A stretch of DNA of 64,000 nt from an uncultured Gemmatimonadota bacterium (GTDB lineage: Bacteria > Gemmatimonadota > Gemmatimonadetes > Gemmatimonadales > Gemmatimonadaceae): the NCBI GenBank assembly GCA_902825965.1, contig CADEDA010000003.1, positions 263,457 to 327,456 on the forward strand, read 5' to 3'. The stretch's first letter is position 1; each line of letters opens with the position of its first letter. Of the stretch, positions 15,891-24,380 are shown piece by piece. The position numbers and the translations under genes are program-made. The notes under the pieces are model-generated. The model was not told the origin of the DNA, did no database searches, and saw only the letters and a list, made by a program, of their open reading frames with translations.

Positions 15891-18545
15891 TCACGGGGTG
15901 AAGGTGGGCTTGCTGCCCTTGAGGTGGACGTCGAACCAGGCGAGCCAGCGGGCCCACTGGTCGAGGTCGCTCTCGTAGGTCATCACGCTGTGGTCCTCGT
16001 ACGGATACAGGTAGAGTGCGGCTTCCTTCCCGAGGCCCTGCAGCGCCGCCATCATGCGGATGGAGCTCAGCGGGGCGGTGCCGGTGTTCTGGTCCTCGAG
16101 GTTGTGGTAGAGCAGCAGTGCGCCCGAGATCCGGTCGGCGCGGAAGAACGGCGACATGTCGAGGTAGGTATCCTGCGCCTCGTAGAAGTTGCGGCGTTCG
16201 CTCTGGAAGCCGAAGGGCGTGAGCGAGCGGTTGTACATGCCGTCGCCGGCGATGCCGGCCTTGAAGTACGGCACGAGGGTCATCGCGTTCACGGTGCTGA
16301 ACGCGCCGTAGCTGTGGCCGCCGATGCCGAAGCGGTCGCGCGCGACGAAGCCGGAGTCCACCATGGCGTCCACGACCGCGTCGAGGTTCTCCTTGAGGTC
16401 CCGCGTGTAGTTGTCGTTCATGCGGCCGGAGTCGCCGTAGATGGGCAGGTCCGGCTCGATGAACACATAGCCACCGGCCACCCAGAGTTCGGTCGCCGTG
16501 GCCGGGCGCGCGGCGGGCACCGCCGGGAACTGGTTGATGTTGGTGCTCCACTTGGAGCGCTCGTACAGCGCGGCGGTGGTGTACTCGCGCGGGTAGAACC
16601 AGATGACGCCCGGCGTGCCATCGCCGGCGCGCCAGCTGCGCGGCAACACCACGTCGGTCCAGAACTGCGTGCCGTCGCGCGGTCGCGTCACGCGCACGCG
16701 CTTGCGGATCGCGCCGGTGACCTCCGGTGCGACGTCCACGGCCTTGGTGAGCTGCCGGAGCGCCCCACTGCGCGTGTCCCGCAGCCAGGCGTCCTCGATC
16801 GTGGTCGCCGTCTGGCGCGTGACGATCAGTTCGCGGTGGTCATCATCGAGGCTGGTGACGAACTGTTCGTATACGTCCGCCGGGCTGTCGAGGAGGCGCG
16901 TGCGGCCGGCCGACTCGATGTCGAGCCGGTCGACCCAGGGGCGCGGCGCGCGCGTGTGCCAGTCGGCGCCGTAGCTGCGCTGCCCCGACACGAAGACGCT
17001 CTTCCCATCACTCGACAGCGTGACGAACAGTTGCCCGTTGGGGCCGCGCTTCGTCGCGAGTGCTCCGCCGGTGCCGATCGTGTCCGGCGGGGCGGCATTG
17101 CCGCCGAACCCACCGCCGCCACCTCCCCCGAACCCTCCGAAGCCTCCGCCGGGCAACGTGACGCCGCGGCCGAGCGCGTACTTCCGGGTCGGTGCGCCCA
17201 CGCGCACGGCGCTCACCGCGCCGCTGTCGCTCACGAACATCGTCGAGCCATCGGCGCTGTAGACGACGTTGTTGAACTGCGGTCCGCCCTCGAACAGCAG
17301 CTTGGTGTCGTTGGGACCGAACGGCGGCAGCCATTGCAGGTAGCGCACGCTGCTCACCGTCGGCCGTGCGGCGCCGCCGCGCGTCGGCCGTCCCTCACCC
17401 GCCGCCGGCGCCGCGACCACCGACTGGAAGTACACGAGCCCCGGACCCACCGGGTTCCACTGGATGTTCCGCTTGCCGGTGTCCGGTGCCGCCGCCTGCG
17501 GTCCACCGGGGCCGCCCGGCCCCCGTCCCGCTTCGCGCAGCTCGGTGCTGCTCAACTTGGCGAGGACCTTTCCGTCGCGGCCCCAGAGCTCCTGCACCGA
17601 CCCGAAGCTGGAGACCGGCACCAGGTAGGAGAACGGCTCGGTCATGGTGGTGACGCGCAGGTAGGCGCCGTCGCTCGACGCGTCCACGTCACGGATCATC
17701 GCCGGCGCACCCACCTTCAGCACGCTGCGCTTGGCGACGTCGATCAGGGCCAGCTGGCCGGTGGTGTACCACTTGAGCAGCGCCTGATCGTTGGGGTCCT
17801 CGAGCAGGCTCCAATGCACCGGCTGCGGCACCGCCCGGCCACCCGTGAGGCGCACCTTGGGGCCATCATCGATGCCGTCACCGCCGTCGTTCGGCTGCGG
17901 GCCGCGTCCCTCCGGGACGAGCACCGTGATCAGCTGGCGACCGTCGGCGGTGTAGCGGAGGTCGGTGTAGAGGGTCGCCAGGATCGGCGTGCGGGTGAGC
18001 TGCGTGCTGCGGCCGCTGGCCACGTCGGCGACGAACACATGCGAGGCTTCCGGGAAGTTCGCGATGTAGGCCACCTGCTTCCCATCCGGCGACCAGGTCT
18101 CGGCCGAGATGGTCGCGCCGGCCGGCGTCTGCAGCACCTTGGACTGGCCCGTGCGGGGGTTCACCAAGGTGATGCCGCTGCGGGTGCTCACGGTGAGCGA
18201 CCGCGCGCGGTTGGCCCGGGTGTCGAGTGCGAGGCCACCGAGGTAGATGTGCGGCGCGCCATAGGCGAGCACGCTGCCGCGGTCCTGGCCCGTCGTGCGC
18301 AGGAACCAGGTCCGGTCGGGGCTCGGAGCGGTGAAGGAGATGTCGGTACGCGGCGCCATGATGATGCGCTCGAGCAATGCCGGCGGCTTCACGAACGACT
18401 CGGCCTTGATGATGGCCTGCGGGTCCCAGCTGCGGCCCGCGGCGGGGGCCTGCGCGGCGGCGCCTTCGGTGAGCAGGGCGGCAGCGAGAAGTGCGAGGCT
18501 GGCGCGGCGGTACGAGGCCGCAGCCGTGTGGCGGGACGGGTGCAT
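15891..18545 (-). CDS. Secreted S9-family prolyl oligopeptidase-like peptidase
   Basis: This 884-residue serine peptidase has a signal peptide (LALLAAALLTEGAAAQ), a beta-propeller-like N-terminal half with WSPDGKQVAYI-type blades, and a C-terminal alpha/beta-hydrolase domain. The nucleophile elbow is GGHSYGAFS near residue 755 and the histidine lies in PYEDHSV near 855, with an Asp between them (LEDQNTG region). A glycine/phenylalanine-rich insert near residues 465-485 (GGFGGFGGGGGGGFGG) is atypical for the core fold. The ATG is preceded by GGAG. A TACTAT box about 50 nt upstream may be its promoter. It heads a two-gene unit with the YVTN propeller. Confidence 0.88.
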   Translation of the reverse strand: MHPSRHTAAASYRRASLALLAAALLTEGAAAQAPAAGRSWDPQAIIKAESFVKPPALLERIIMAPRTDISFTAPSPDRTWFLRTTGQDRGSVLAYGAPHIYLGGLALDTRANRARSLTVSTRSGITLVNPRTGQSKVLQTPAGATISAETWSPDGKQVAYIANFPEASHVFVADVASGRSTQLTRTPILATLYTDLRYTADGRQLITVLVPEGRGPQPNDGGDGIDDGPKVRLTGGRAVPQPVHWSLLEDPNDQALLKWYTTGQLALIDVAKRSVLKVGAPAMIRDVDASSDGAYLRVTTMTEPFSYLVPVSSFGSVQELWGRDGKVLAKLSSTELREAGRGPGGPGGPQAAAPDTGKRNIQWNPVGPGLVYFQSVVAAPAAGEGRPTRGGAARPTVSSVRYLQWLPPFGPNDTKLLFEGGPQFNNVVYSADGSTMFVSDSGAVSAVRVGAPTRKYALGRGVTLPGGGFGGFGGGGGGGFGGNAAPPDTIGTGGALATKRGPNGQLFVTLSSDGKSVFVSGQRSYGADWHTRAPRPWVDRLDIESAGRTRLLDSPADVYEQFVTSLDDDHRELIVTRQTATTIEDAWLRDTRSGALRQLTKAVDVAPEVTGAIRKRVRVTRPRDGTQFWTDVVLPRSWRAGDGTPGVIWFYPREYTTAALYERSKWSTNINQFPAVPAARPATATELWVAGGYVFIEPDLPIYGDSGRMNDNYTRDLKENLDAVVDAMVDSGFVARDRFGIGGHSYGAFSTVNAMTLVPYFKAGIAGDGMYNRSLTPFGFQSERRNFYEAQDTYLDMSPFFRADRISGALLLYHNLEDQNTGTAPLSSIRMMAALQGLGKEAALYLYPYEDHSVMTYESDLDQWARWLAWFDVHLKGSKPTFTP

Positions 18546-18743
18546 CGGGGTCTCCGGCGGGGACGGCGGCCGCGGGCCGCCTCGGGGTGGGTTCGCAGAT
18601 AGTACGCGGCGCCACGCGTCCCTGCTGGTTCGTCCCGGCCCTGTGACCTGTCGGCGGGGTCGTGGGTATCGTAGGCAGAGGCCGGCGACGCGCGCCCGCG
18701 CATCCACCGGCTCGGCTCCCGCCACTTCTGCCTGACACGCCCC

Positions 18744-19226
18744 ATGCCGCTTCGCTCCGTCGGTCGCGTTCTCCGTTCATCCCCGCTGCGTCGCGGTGCG
18801 CTGGCCGTCGCCGTCATCGCGGCCGCGGGCTGTGGCGCGCCCTTCGTCCCGGGAGAGCCCACGGGCGTGCTCGTACTGCATCAACTGGACGGCGCTCCGC
18901 CACCGGTGCGTCCGAGTCCGGAGGCGGACTACGAGATCCTCGCCGAGACGCTGTGGTTCGCCCCGGACGGAACCGGGTCCCGGCGCCAGACGATCCGGAA
19001 CCTCGCGTCCGGGAACAGCCACGCGTGGACGGGTGACGTCACCTGGACGCTGCAGGGCGCGCGGCTCTCGATGTGGGCGTACTGTCCGCCGTATTCGCTC
19101 GTGGCCTGTCCGTCCGAGCCGACGCTGAGCGGCTCGTACCTGGAGGGTCTGTGGCAGATCGACCAGGCACTGTCGGCGCGCACGCCGATGACGTTCCGCA
19201 TCATCGACCTTCCGTCGTCGATGTGA
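18744..19226 (+). CDS. Putative lipoprotein, first of a tandem pair
   Basis: This 160-residue protein has an arginine-rich n-region, a hydrophobic stretch and a lipobox-like AAAGCG (Cys near residue 31). The mature part reads GVLVLHQLDGAPPP, a predicted single beta domain with two cysteines near the end (YCPPYSLVACPSEP). I know of no named family. It resembles the next gene in layout: lipobox, LxxLxxxDGxPLP opening, a basic tryptophan-containing middle and a C-x8-C pair. They are probably diverged duplicates. It is divergent from the S9 peptidase gene. Confidence 0.65.
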   Translation: MPLRSVGRVLRSSPLRRGALAVAVIAAAGCGAPFVPGEPTGVLVLHQLDGAPPPVRPSPEADYEILAETLWFAPDGTGSRRQTIRNLASGNSHAWTGDVTWTLQGARLSMWAYCPPYSLVACPSEPTLSGSYLEGLWQIDQALSARTPMTFRIIDLPSSM

Positions 19227-19231
19227 GGCTC

Positions 19232-19690
19232 ATGACGTCCCGCCCCTTGCGAGCGACCCTGCTGGCGACCGCGGTGCTCGCGGCCGCAGTCCTTGCGGGC
19301 GCCTGCGATGAGAATGGCGGCCTCTCGCCGCGCATCGAGGCGGAGCTGCTCGTGCTGGAGACCATCGATGGCCGTCCGCTGCCGACCACCGGCATGCCGC
19401 GCACCATCCTCGACATCAGCGCGGAATCGCTGTCGCTGCGCGCAGACGGCAGCGGCACCGCGGTGCGGCACTGGCGATTGCTGACCGGTGAGGCGCGGCG
19501 CGACGAGACGCGGCTCCGCTGGACCGTCCGCAATGCGGCGCTCGAGATCAACTACGTCTGCCCCAACGACGCCCTAGTCGATTGCATCCCGACGCCGCAT
19601 TGGCGTGGCATGCTCTTCGACGACCGCTACGTCGCCACGGAAGCGATCTCGTACGCCACGCCGGCTGTGTTCAGGCGCGCGCGGCCGTAG
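19232..19690 (+). CDS. Putative lipoprotein, second of a tandem pair
   Basis: This 152-residue protein has a signal peptide ending in LAGACDENGG (lipobox Cys near residue 25), followed by ELLVLETIDGRPLPTTG. The C-terminal half holds YVCPNDALVDCIP, matching the cysteine pair of the preceding gene. It starts 5 bp after the sister gene's stop, so they are co-transcribed. Asp at +2 after the lipobox Cys would favour inner-membrane retention by the E. coli rule, which may not apply here. Function unknown. Confidence 0.65.
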   Translation: MTSRPLRATLLATAVLAAAVLAGACDENGGLSPRIEAELLVLETIDGRPLPTTGMPRTILDISAESLSLRADGSGTAVRHWRLLTGEARRDETRLRWTVRNAALEINYVCPNDALVDCIPTPHWRGMLFDDRYVATEAISYATPAVFRRARP

Positions 19691-19696
19691 CGCGCC

Positions 19697-20260
19697 TCAC
19701 TTCTTCTTCGCCGGGGCGGTCTTCTTAACGGGGGCGGCCTTCCGCGTCCGGGCCGCCGTCGTGGATCCGCCCGCCGCGGCGGACGTCCCGCGCCGCTTCT
19801 TCCACGCGTTGGGCCCGGCCTTGAGCACGTACTCCTGCAGGTACGCCCGCGCCGGCGCGCGCGCGATCGCCCCCGCCAGCACGTCGAGGTCGAGCTCCTC
19901 GAGCCGCTTGAAGCGGATGCAGCTCTTTCCCATGTCGAGCTTCTTGCCCTTCTTCTCGTACTCGGCGCGGATCCAGCGGTCACCTTCGCCGCTGATGTAC
20001 GGTGCCATGAGGTAGATCGCGAGGTGCTGCTTCTGCGACGCGACCGCGGCGTATGGCACGGGCTGCGTCGGGTCGCAGTGGTATCCGTCGGGGAAGACCC
20101 GGTGCGGGATCACGTACGAGATCATCCCGTATTGCATGACTTCCTCGATCTCGGCGCTCACGTTGGCCCGGATCACCCGACGCACCGCCTCCACCGCGGC
20201 GCGACGGTCCCCCGGGAGCTCCGCGAGGTACTGGGCGACGGTCTTCGCTGCACTCTGCAT
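19697..20260 (-). CDS. DUF1801 (YdhG-like) protein with lysine-rich tail
   Basis: This 187-residue soluble protein has a DUF1801 core at about residues 1-145. Family features are YLAELPGDRRAAVEAVR, the EEVMQYGMISY helix and the GKSCIRFKRLEELD end. Residues 150-187 form an Ala/Lys/Pro-rich tail (AAPVKKTAPAKKK) like a histone-H1 tail, which suggests nucleic-acid contact. Molecular function of the family is not established. A GAGGAG Shine-Dalgarno sequence overlaps the M28 peptidase stop upstream, 10 bp away, so the two are likely co-transcribed. Its stop faces the lipoprotein gene's stop at 6 bp. Confidence 0.8.
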   Translation of the reverse strand: MQSAAKTVAQYLAELPGDRRAAVEAVRRVIRANVSAEIEEVMQYGMISYVIPHRVFPDGYHCDPTQPVPYAAVASQKQHLAIYLMAPYISGEGDRWIRAEYEKKGKKLDMGKSCIRFKRLEELDLDVLAGAIARAPARAYLQEYVLKAGPNAWKKRRGTSAAAGGSTTAARTRKAAPVKKTAPAKKK

Positions 20261-20270
20261 GGATGGCTCC

Positions 20271-22163
20271 TCAGCGACCGCAGCTGGGGTAGGAGGGGTC
20301 CGGCCCGGTGATCGCCGGTCGCTCGGGGCGGTCCGCGATCGCGAGCATCACGTCGTGGATGAAGCGGGCGAGGCGCGCCGAGTGCTCGTACTCGACGTAC
20401 TGCGGCTCATCGGTGAGCTGGTGGTAGTCGAGCGAGTAGCCGAGCGAGAAGTAGGTGACCGGGATGTTCTTCGCGACGTAGTTCACCTGGTCGGAGCGGC
20501 AGAAGCGGTTCATCGGATTCGCCGTCACGTCCCAGCTCTTGTCGATCGCCATCGGCTCGCTGCGCACGGCGTTCACCGAGTCGATGATGTCGCCGAACTC
20601 GCGCGACAGGCGCCGCGACCCGAGTGTCTGCACGGAGTTGGGGCCGCCGAACTTCACCTGGTCCGCCCGGCCCTTGCCGAGCATGTCCATGTTGTGCGCG
20701 GCCACGATGCTCGTGTGCGGCACGGGCGAGTGGTCGACGAACCAGCGCGAGCCCAGGAGCCCCGCCTCCTCCCCTTGATGCGAGACGAAGATGATGGAGC
20801 GCGCCGGCTTCTCGCCCGCGAAGCGTTCGGCGATCTCGAGCAGCACGGCCGTGCCGGAGCCGTCGTCGTCGGCACCGTTGAAGATCGAGTCGAGGCGCGG
20901 CGGACGGATCCGTCGGGCGTGCGCGATGAGCGAATCGATCTGCCGCTGTTGCGCCGCCGTGGGATTGCAGACCGGGTCGTTCTGTCCCTGACGCCGCGTG
21001 ACCATGTTGAACGCCCGCAGCGAGTCGTGGTCCACCGCGTTGGGGGTCGTGCCCACGTGGTCGTTGTGCGCGCCCACCAGCACGTACTCGGCGGCCTTGG
21101 CCGGATCCGAGCCCGGCAGGATGGCGACCACGTTGCGCGCCGGCGCGCTCGACGCGCGCCAGCCGTAGTTCCAGCGACCGCTCACCGGCTGGCCCGTGCT
21201 GCCGACCGTGAGCGCATCGATTGGCCGGCCGAAGATCCGCTCCGCGACCGCTCGCGAGACGGTCGCGGCGCCGGTGCTGGCGTCCATGCCGCTGATCGTG
21301 GTGGGCCGCATGGTCGGTCGCGGCGCGAGCGCCGTGCTGCGCGCGTTCGGGTTCATGTCGTCAAGCCCGACCACCAGCACCGCCACCGCCCCGGCAGCGA
21401 GGGCGCGCCGGTCCGGCGCGGGGCCGGCGGCCGCGAACGTGGGCCGCGGCCCCGCGGCGGCAGGCCGTGGGTTGGCGCGCGCGGCCGCCTCGACGTCCGC
21501 GGCCGCGGCAGCGCCGAACTTGTTCGGGACGTCGGCGCAGCTCACGAAACTCACCGGGCCACGTCCCTGCGGTGTGCCGCCCGGCGTCGCCGTGCTCACG
21601 AACACCGCCACCTTGCCGCGCAGCATCGCGGGGTCGAGCATCACGCTGGTGTCGCCCCAGCGGCCGGCGAACACCGCCGGCACGTCGGTGACGGTTGCGA
21701 CGGCGGCGTAGCCGTTGGTCAGCGTGGGTGCCGTGGGGATCCAGTCCTCGCCCAGCGTGAGCGCGCGACCGCCGACCGTGAGCGATGTCGTCGATGGATC
21801 GAATCCCAGCGGACCGAACGGCAGCGTCTGGAAGTAGGTGCCGTCTTCTCCCGCGGGCTTGAGGCCGAGCCGCTGGAACTCACGGGCGATGTAGGCCGTG
21901 GTCTTCTCGTTCCCGGGCTCGCCGATCCGGCGACCCCTCATGGAATCGTCGGAGATCTGGTAGAGGCGCGTGCGCAGATCATTGGCCGTGATGGCGGCAC
22001 TCGTGCGACGTTCGGTCCAGGTCCGCGGACCCTCGTCGGGCCAGACGGGGCGCGGCGCCGCCGACGCCGTCCCGCGCGCCTGTGCGTCGAGACGGTCGGT
22101 GGGCACGGCGGCGAGTGCCGCGACATTGAGTCCGGCAACGGCGATCACGAGACGGAGGCGCAC
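20271..22163 (-). CDS. Secreted M28-family metallopeptidase with PA domain
   Basis: This 630-residue zinc aminopeptidase or carboxypeptidase is exported by an N-terminal signal (VIAVAGLNVAALAAV). A protease-associated-like insertion precedes the catalytic M28 domain. Zinc ligands and catalytic residues appear in order: GAHNDHVG, NGADDDGSG, HQGEEAGLLG, NMDMLGKG and YSLDYHQLTDE. The start is GTG at 22163; no better ATG is available. A TAGTTT box about 37 nt upstream may be its promoter. A second, shorter M28 peptidase at 25529 shares the DHDSLRA and DYHQxTDExQY blocks, so they are paralogues. A peptide-scavenging role is likely. Confidence 0.9.
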   Translation of the reverse strand: MRLRLVIAVAGLNVAALAAVPTDRLDAQARGTASAAPRPVWPDEGPRTWTERRTSAAITANDLRTRLYQISDDSMRGRRIGEPGNEKTTAYIAREFQRLGLKPAGEDGTYFQTLPFGPLGFDPSTTSLTVGGRALTLGEDWIPTAPTLTNGYAAVATVTDVPAVFAGRWGDTSVMLDPAMLRGKVAVFVSTATPGGTPQGRGPVSFVSCADVPNKFGAAAAADVEAAARANPRPAAAGPRPTFAAAGPAPDRRALAAGAVAVLVVGLDDMNPNARSTALAPRPTMRPTTISGMDASTGAATVSRAVAERIFGRPIDALTVGSTGQPVSGRWNYGWRASSAPARNVVAILPGSDPAKAAEYVLVGAHNDHVGTTPNAVDHDSLRAFNMVTRRQGQNDPVCNPTAAQQRQIDSLIAHARRIRPPRLDSIFNGADDDGSGTAVLLEIAERFAGEKPARSIIFVSHQGEEAGLLGSRWFVDHSPVPHTSIVAAHNMDMLGKGRADQVKFGGPNSVQTLGSRRLSREFGDIIDSVNAVRSEPMAIDKSWDVTANPMNRFCRSDQVNYVAKNIPVTYFSLGYSLDYHQLTDEPQYVEYEHSARLARFIHDVMLAIADRPERPAITGPDPSYPSCGR

Positions 22164-22226
22164 AGGCGGGTCCGGAGGCTGGGGAAGGGACGGTCCCCGA
22201 AACTACGTCCCAGTGGCCGCCGCCGC

Positions 22227-22859
22227 TCAGGCCTCGGGTCGCGGCGCGCGAAGCAGCGCGCGGACCGGTGCCGCGTCGATCTCGCCCACGGCCATCGGCA
22301 GGGCGAGCAGCTCCCAGGGTCCCGGGGTGACGCCGCGCAGGTCGAGGTTCTCGAGCACGTACGCGCCGTGGTCGAACAGCGCGTGGTGCACGGCGAGCGA
22401 CTGGCTCTCGCGTGGGTCGACGCTGGGGCAGTCCACCGCCAGCAGGCGCAGGCCGGCCCGGACCATGGTCCGGGCCGCCTCGGGATCCACCGCCGGCCAG
22501 GACGCCGGGAAGGCGCCGCCGGCCACCGAGCGCCCGGTATGCAGCAGGAGGCGCGCGGTGTCGTTGGTGTATCCGGCGCGCTGGAGGTCGGCGAGCGTGA
22601 TGGTCCCCTCCAGGTGCGAGACGTCGATCACCCGGGCGGCGCCGAGGAACGGCGCGAGCGGCAGGCGATCGGCGCCGACGCTGCCGGCGCGCACGTGCAG
22701 GGGCGCGTCGGCGTGTGTCCCGACGTGCGGGCTCGTGGTCAGGCGCGAGACGTTCACACTCGCGCCCTCGGCCATCGCCCAGGCCCAGCCGCAGGTGAAC
22801 GGCGTGTCGCCGGGCCACTCCGGCGTCGCCGTGTCGAACGGGACGGAGATGTCGTGCAC
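22227..22859 (-). CDS. kynB: Kynurenine formamidase (cyclase family)
   Basis: This 210-residue metal-dependent hydrolase converts N-formylkynurenine to kynurenine and formate. The hallmark HVGTHADAPLH lies near residues 45-55, and the protein also has DISVPF at the start and LLAVDCPSVDP near 140. It starts with GTG four bases after the tryptophan dioxygenase stop, so the two successive steps of tryptophan breakdown are coupled. Kynureninase is not in the window, so kynurenine's fate (anthranilate route or elsewhere) is unknown. Confidence 0.92.
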   Translation of the reverse strand: MHDISVPFDTATPEWPGDTPFTCGWAWAMAEGASVNVSRLTTSPHVGTHADAPLHVRAGSVGADRLPLAPFLGAARVIDVSHLEGTITLADLQRAGYTNDTARLLLHTGRSVAGGAFPASWPAVDPEAARTMVRAGLRLLAVDCPSVDPRESQSLAVHHALFDHGAYVLENLDLRGVTPGPWELLALPMAVGEIDAAPVRALLRAPRPEA

Positions 22860-22863
22860 GCGC

Positions 22864-23610
22864 TCAGCCGCGTCCGTAGAGGCGCGCGCGCACCGCCCAA
22901 AGCTCCGGGAAGAACCGTTGGCTCACGGTCTTGGCGAGGTACTTGGCGCCCAGGGTCCCGCCGGTTCCGCCCGTGTCGGGCCCGATGATCCGCTCCACGA
23001 GCTGCACGTGGAGGAACCGCCAGCGCGCGAAGCCCTGCTCGTAGGCGAGGAACGACTCCGCCAGCATGAGCAGCATCCCGTGCGTCGGATCCTGGTACAC
23101 GGCCTCGAGGGTCACACCCTGCCGCTCGAGCAGCGCGAGGAACAGCGCCTGGAGCGTCGGACGCGCGAGGGCGCGCTCCACCGCCGGTGGCAGGGCGCCA
23201 TGCTCCTTGAGTGCCGCCATGAAGTGCGGGTCCCGCAGTCCGCTCGTGGCTTCGATGGCGCGGAACTGTGCGCTCTGCGACCCGCTGGAACTGCCGAGGT
23301 AGCCGCGGAACTGCAGGAAGCGCTGCGGCGGCAGGGTGTCGAGCGCCGAGAGCTCGTGCGCCACCAGTTCCACGAGGGTGTTGATGCGCTGCATGGTGGT
23401 GAGCGCCTGCTGCACGTCCAGCGCCTCGAGCTGCCCGATGAGCTGGTCGAACTCGTGCAGCAGCACCTTGAACCACAGCTCGCTGGCCTGGTGCACCACG
23501 ATGAACAGCAGCTCGTCCGGGTGCACCGGGGTGCTCTGCGGGCGCTGCAGGCCGAGCAGCGTGTCCAGCTCGAGGTACGTGGGATACGAGATCTCGCGCG
23601 GCGTGTTCAA
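22864..23610 (-). CDS. kynA: Tryptophan 2,3-dioxygenase
   Basis: This 248-residue haem dioxygenase opens the indole ring of tryptophan to N-formylkynurenine. It shows YLELDTLL, the haem and substrate region ELLFIVVHQASELWFKVLLHE, and FRGYLGSSSGSQSAQFR. Length is a little short but inside the bacterial range. The start is TTG at 23610, overlapping the bshB1 stop as TTGA, with no alternative ATG nearby. Translation is therefore probably coupled to bshB1. It belongs to the operon bshB1-kynA-kynB, an unusual mix of thiol cofactor and tryptophan catabolism. Confidence 0.93.
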   Translation of the reverse strand: MNTPREISYPTYLELDTLLGLQRPQSTPVHPDELLFIVVHQASELWFKVLLHEFDQLIGQLEALDVQQALTTMQRINTLVELVAHELSALDTLPPQRFLQFRGYLGSSSGSQSAQFRAIEATSGLRDPHFMAALKEHGALPPAVERALARPTLQALFLALLERQGVTLEAVYQDPTHGMLLMLAESFLAYEQGFARWRFLHVQLVERIIGPDTGGTGGTLGAKYLAKTVSQRFFPELWAVRARLYGRG

Positions 23611-24329
23611 AACGTGGATACCTCAAGCGCGAGCAGGTCGTCGGCGCGCATGGTTTCGTAGGTGAAGAAGGGTTCGCCGTACCGGCAGCGGATCAGCGAC
23701 CCGTAGTGAGCGGCATGATGCCGGACGATGTCGTACAGCGGCTCGCCGTTCGGGTAGACCTCGCCGGCCTGCGTGGCACCGTCGAACTGCGAGCCGTAGC
23801 ACTTGATGGCGTCGAGCTTCTGCTCGAACGTGTCGGAGATGTCGACCACGAAGGTGGGCTTCTCGTGGTCCTCCCGGTAGCTGATGGCGTGCAGCACCTT
23901 GAGGGGCCGGTGTGGCGCGGTCTGCGGGTCGAGTTTCGCGAGGCCGGCGAGGAAACAGGCATCGCGCACCAGCTCCGCCGCGACCCGATGGTCCGGGTGC
24001 CGGCCGCGCGGCGCGGGCCCGATCACCACGCGCGGCCGCAGGGTGCGCAGCACCGACGCCAGCTTCGCGCGCGTCGCGCCCGTGTTCTCGATGCCGGCGT
24101 CCGGCAGCTCGAGGTTCCGGCGGTCCACCACGCCCAGCACGGCAGCGGCGCGGGCGGCCTCCTCGGCGCGCAGGGCGGCCGAGCCCCGGGTGCCCATCTC
24201 GCCCTGCGTGAGGTCGAGGATGGCGACGCGATGGCCGCGGCGCGCGTGTTTGATCAACGTGCCGCCGCAGAGCAGCTCGACGTCGTCACGGTGGGGACCG
24301 ATGGCCAGCAGGTCGACGGGTGCGGTCAT
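23607..24329 (-). CDS. bshB1: Bacillithiol biosynthesis deacetylase BshB1
   Basis: This 240-residue zinc enzyme of the PIG-L/LmbE superfamily removes acetate from GlcNAc-malate to give GlcN-malate, the second step of bacillithiol synthesis. The first metal motif is GPHRDDVE, with Arg where PHPDD usually has Pro. The second is GRHPDHRVA. YGSQFDG and GEPFFTYE near the end are typical of BshB1 rather than general LmbE proteins. The ATG follows a TAGATT box by 6 nt with no Shine-Dalgarno sequence. bshA and bshC are not in the window. It leads an operon with kynA and kynB. Confidence 0.87.
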   Translation of the reverse strand: MTAPVDLLAIGPHRDDVELLCGGTLIKHARRGHRVAILDLTQGEMGTRGSAALRAEEAARAAAVLGVVDRRNLELPDAGIENTGATRAKLASVLRTLRPRVVIGPAPRGRHPDHRVAAELVRDACFLAGLAKLDPQTAPHRPLKVLHAISYREDHEKPTFVVDISDTFEQKLDAIKCYGSQFDGATQAGEVYPNGEPLYDIVRHHAAHYGSLIRCRYGEPFFTYETMRADDLLALEVSTF

Positions 24330-24335
24330 GCGGGG

Positions 24336-24341
24336 AATCTA
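24336..24341 (-). promoter_or_regulatory. Candidate leaderless -10 box for bshB1-kynA-kynB
   Basis: The minus strand reads TAGATT, six bases (CCCCGC), then the bshB1 ATG. There is no room for a Shine-Dalgarno sequence. Confidence 0.55.
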
Positions 24342-24380
24342 CATGTCGCCTGCGGTCCCGCGCACTCGCAGATTACCGGC

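Noticed and set aside
15801..18602. 933-codon plus-strand open frame opposite the propeller and S9 peptidase genes
   Set aside because: The composition (Arg, His, Gly, Ala) has no domain pattern, and the minus-strand genes carry full catalytic motifs.
20136..22988. 950-codon plus-strand open frame opposite the M28 peptidase and kynB
   Set aside because: It crosses several gene borders and has shadow-like composition.
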